64,000 nt of DNA, taken from Hydrogenophaga sp. (GTDB lineage Bacteria > Pseudomonadota > Gammaproteobacteria > Burkholderiales > Burkholderiaceae_C). The translations under genes and the position numbers were made by a program. The first letter of the stretch is position 1; the number at the start of each line of letters is the position of its first letter. The stretch lies in contig NZ_JAHCKK010000012.1 of assembly GCF_026125825.1 (NCBI RefSeq), positions 1 through 64,000 on the forward strand, given 5' to 3'. A model generated the notes under the pieces. The model saw nothing but the letters and a program-made list of their open reading frames with translations, was not told the origin of the DNA and ran no database searches. This document shows positions 62,865 through 64,000 of this stretch, one piece after another.

Positions 62865-62874
62865 GGAGAGGGTG
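62861..62874. repeat. Right attachment-site repeat (attR) of island 1
   Basis: A second exact copy of TGGCGGAGAGGGTG, 13.9 kb from the left copy. The sequence after it (TCGAAC at 62885-62890) is vaguely tRNA T-arm-like but does not fold as one, so no intact tRNA gene is restored here; a new integrase gene follows instead. Confidence 0.7.
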
Positions 62875-63033
62875 TCCGCAGGAATCGAACTCCAGATAAT
62901 CCCGCGTCGCATCATTTTTCCTGATTCTCCTATGGCGTCTAGAGTGCAATAGACCCGAATCGTCCTGCGTGGTATCGTTTAGTCTCACATTCATTGATGG
63001 ACATGGAGATGGACAAATGACGGGACGGACGAC

Positions 63034-64000
63034 ATGGTGCGGCTAGCGAAGGAACTGGGGCCATTGCAGGTGCAGCGCCTCACCGAGCCTGGATGGCATG
63101 CGGTGGGCGGTGTGAGCGGCCTTTACCTAAAAGTGGCGCCGACCGGCGCCCGGACATGGGTGCTGCGCGCCACGGTGGGCAGCAAGCGCCGCGACATGGG
63201 CCTGGGCGGCTTCCCTTCGGTCACGCTGGCGGGGGCGCGTGAGAAAGCGCGTGAGGCCCGTCTGCTGATCGAAAAGGGAACAGACCCGATCCTAGCCAAG
63301 CAGAAAGCCAAGTCCGCACTGATCGCCGAGCAGGCCAAGGCCAAGACGTTCGACGAGGCGGTAACGTCTTTCATGGATGCCAAGGGCGACGAATGGCGCA
63401 ACGTCAAACATCGCCAACAGTGGGTCAACACCCTAGCCACCTACGCCAGCCCCTACATAGGCAACGTGCTGGCATCCGATGTGACGCAGGCGCACGTCGA
63501 GCAGGTGCTGCGGCCGATCTGGCGCGAGAAGACCGAGACCGCAACGCGAGTACGCCAGCGCATCGAGAAGGTGCTGGACTTTGCGCGTGCCAGCGGATGG
63601 CGCACCGGTGAGAACCCGGCCACATGGAGAGGGCGCCTGTCCGAGCTATTCCCCAAGCCCAGCAAGATCAAGTCGGTGGTGCACCAGCGTGCGCTCCCTC
63701 CGCGCGAAATGCATGCCTTCATGCTCAAGCTGCGCAAGGCCGCCGGCACCGCTGCACGGGCGTTGGAGTTCGCCATCCTGACGGCTGCGCGCAGCGGCGA
63801 GGTGCGCGGTGCCACATGGAGCGAGATCGACCTCGAGGGCGGATTCTGGACTGTGCCAGCCGCGCGGATGAAAGCCGGTCGGGTGCACCGCGTCCCCCTG
63901 TCCGCGCAAGCCGTGAAACTGCTCAAGGCCCTACCCCGCATCAAGGACAACGAGCTACTGTTCCCCGCGCCGCGCGGCGGCTTGCTTAGTGACATGACGC
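63034..64000 (+). CDS. Second P4-type tyrosine integrase, 3'-truncated by the window end
   Basis: The open frame from ATG 63034 runs to the end of the window (322 codons seen). It is clearly related to the integrase at 49352: the arm-binding domain has YLKVAPTGARTWVLRATVGSKRRDMGLGGFPSVTLAGAREK, the core domain KHRQQWVNTLATYASPYIGNVL, and the catalytic arginine TAARSGEVRGATWSEIDL. The second half of the catalytic domain (HxxR, tyrosine) is beyond the edge. It lies 159 bases after the right att repeat of island 1, so a second island, inserted at the same kind of site, begins here. Confidence 0.92.
   Translation, partial: MVRLAKELGPLQVQRLTEPGWHAVGGVSGLYLKVAPTGARTWVLRATVGSKRRDMGLGGFPSVTLAGAREKAREARLLIEKGTDPILAKQKAKSALIAEQAKAKTFDEAVTSFMDAKGDEWRNVKHRQQWVNTLATYASPYIGNVLASDVTQAHVEQVLRPIWREKTETATRVRQRIEKVLDFARASGWRTGENPATWRGRLSELFPKPSKIKSVVHQRALPPREMHAFMLKLRKAAGTAARALEFAILTAARSGEVRGATWSEIDLEGGFWTVPAARMKAGRVHRVPLSAQAVKLLKALPRIKDNELLFPAPRGGLLSDMT

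Larger units (their letters stand above)
62665..63033. other. 369-base gap: right end of island 1 and start of the next island
   Basis: No credible gene. It holds a CAGGCTG/CAGCCTG hairpin (62757-62773), the third ATGGGT tandem repeat (62799-62819), a long inverted repeat (62835-62864) overlapping the right att repeat (62861-62874), and ATGGAC repeats just before the second integrase. Confidence 0.6.

Noticed and set aside
62875-62895. T-arm-like sequence (GGAATCGAACTCC) right after the right att repeat
   Set aside because: Only three base pairs form in the supposed T-stem and the rest of a tRNA-Ser is missing, so it is not an intact tRNA gene.

Overview
The window is high-GC DNA, and the gene families and housekeeping order point to a betaproteobacterium of the Comamonadaceae (Hydrogenophaga/Acidovorax-like). 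This placement rests on gene content and protein character only, because no rRNA or complete tRNA is present.

Region 1 (1-15618) is mostly core genome. It holds the 3' end of a formate dehydrogenase operon (iron-sulfur subunit, small lipoprotein, cytochrome b subunit, small secreted protein) followed by fdhD. Then come upp, an FtsX-type ABC permease, a truncated haemoglobin, an Smr-domain protein, radC, slpA-ispH, serS, a hybrid PAS/PAS histidine kinase and a methyl-accepting chemotaxis protein.

Region 2 (15658-36291) is catabolic. A leftward run of seven genes encodes an iron-containing alcohol dehydrogenase, an aldehyde dehydrogenase, a TctC-type solute-binding protein, an SDR, a MaoC hydratase, an ADP-forming acyl-CoA ligase and a citryl-CoA-lyase-like protein. 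It faces a divergent IclR regulator and a nitronate monooxygenase. Two LysR/acyl-CoA-dehydrogenase pairs, a CoA transferase, a class A PBP-like protein and a LysR/bile-acid-symporter-like pair follow.

Region 3 (36571-48810) is an aromatic-acid cluster with parts from several textbook pathways. A TctC-type binding protein, a LigA/LigB extradiol dioxygenase and an FAH-family enzyme lie left of an IclR regulator. To its right is one long operon: HpaB-type monooxygenase, flavin reductase, cupin, HpaI-type aldolase, RidA protein, then a set closely resembling terephthalate tphA2-A3-B-A1. Three copies of one 19-bp operator-like motif (TGTATCGctaa..ATACA) precede the two arms and probably mark a single IclR regulon.

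Region 4 (about 48938-62874) is a 13.9-kb genomic island bounded by 14-bp direct repeats that match the 3' tip of a tRNA-Ser. The left copy still has a terminator hairpin in the tRNA orientation. The island carries a P4-type integrase, an AlpA-like protein, a replication-initiation-factor protein, a NucS-like nuclease, a MOSC domain fused to an alkyltransferase-like domain, a zinc-ribbon orphan, and a three-gene HTH/adenine methyltransferase/nuclease operon. It also carries a DUF1643 protein with an LprI-type lipoprotein, an XRE regulator and a membrane protein. The three-gene operon is preceded by three 19-bp operator-like boxes at exact 21-bp spacing, and the XRE gene by three 10-bp repeats at exact 15-bp period. 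A second integrase right after the right repeat opens a second, tandem island that leaves the window.
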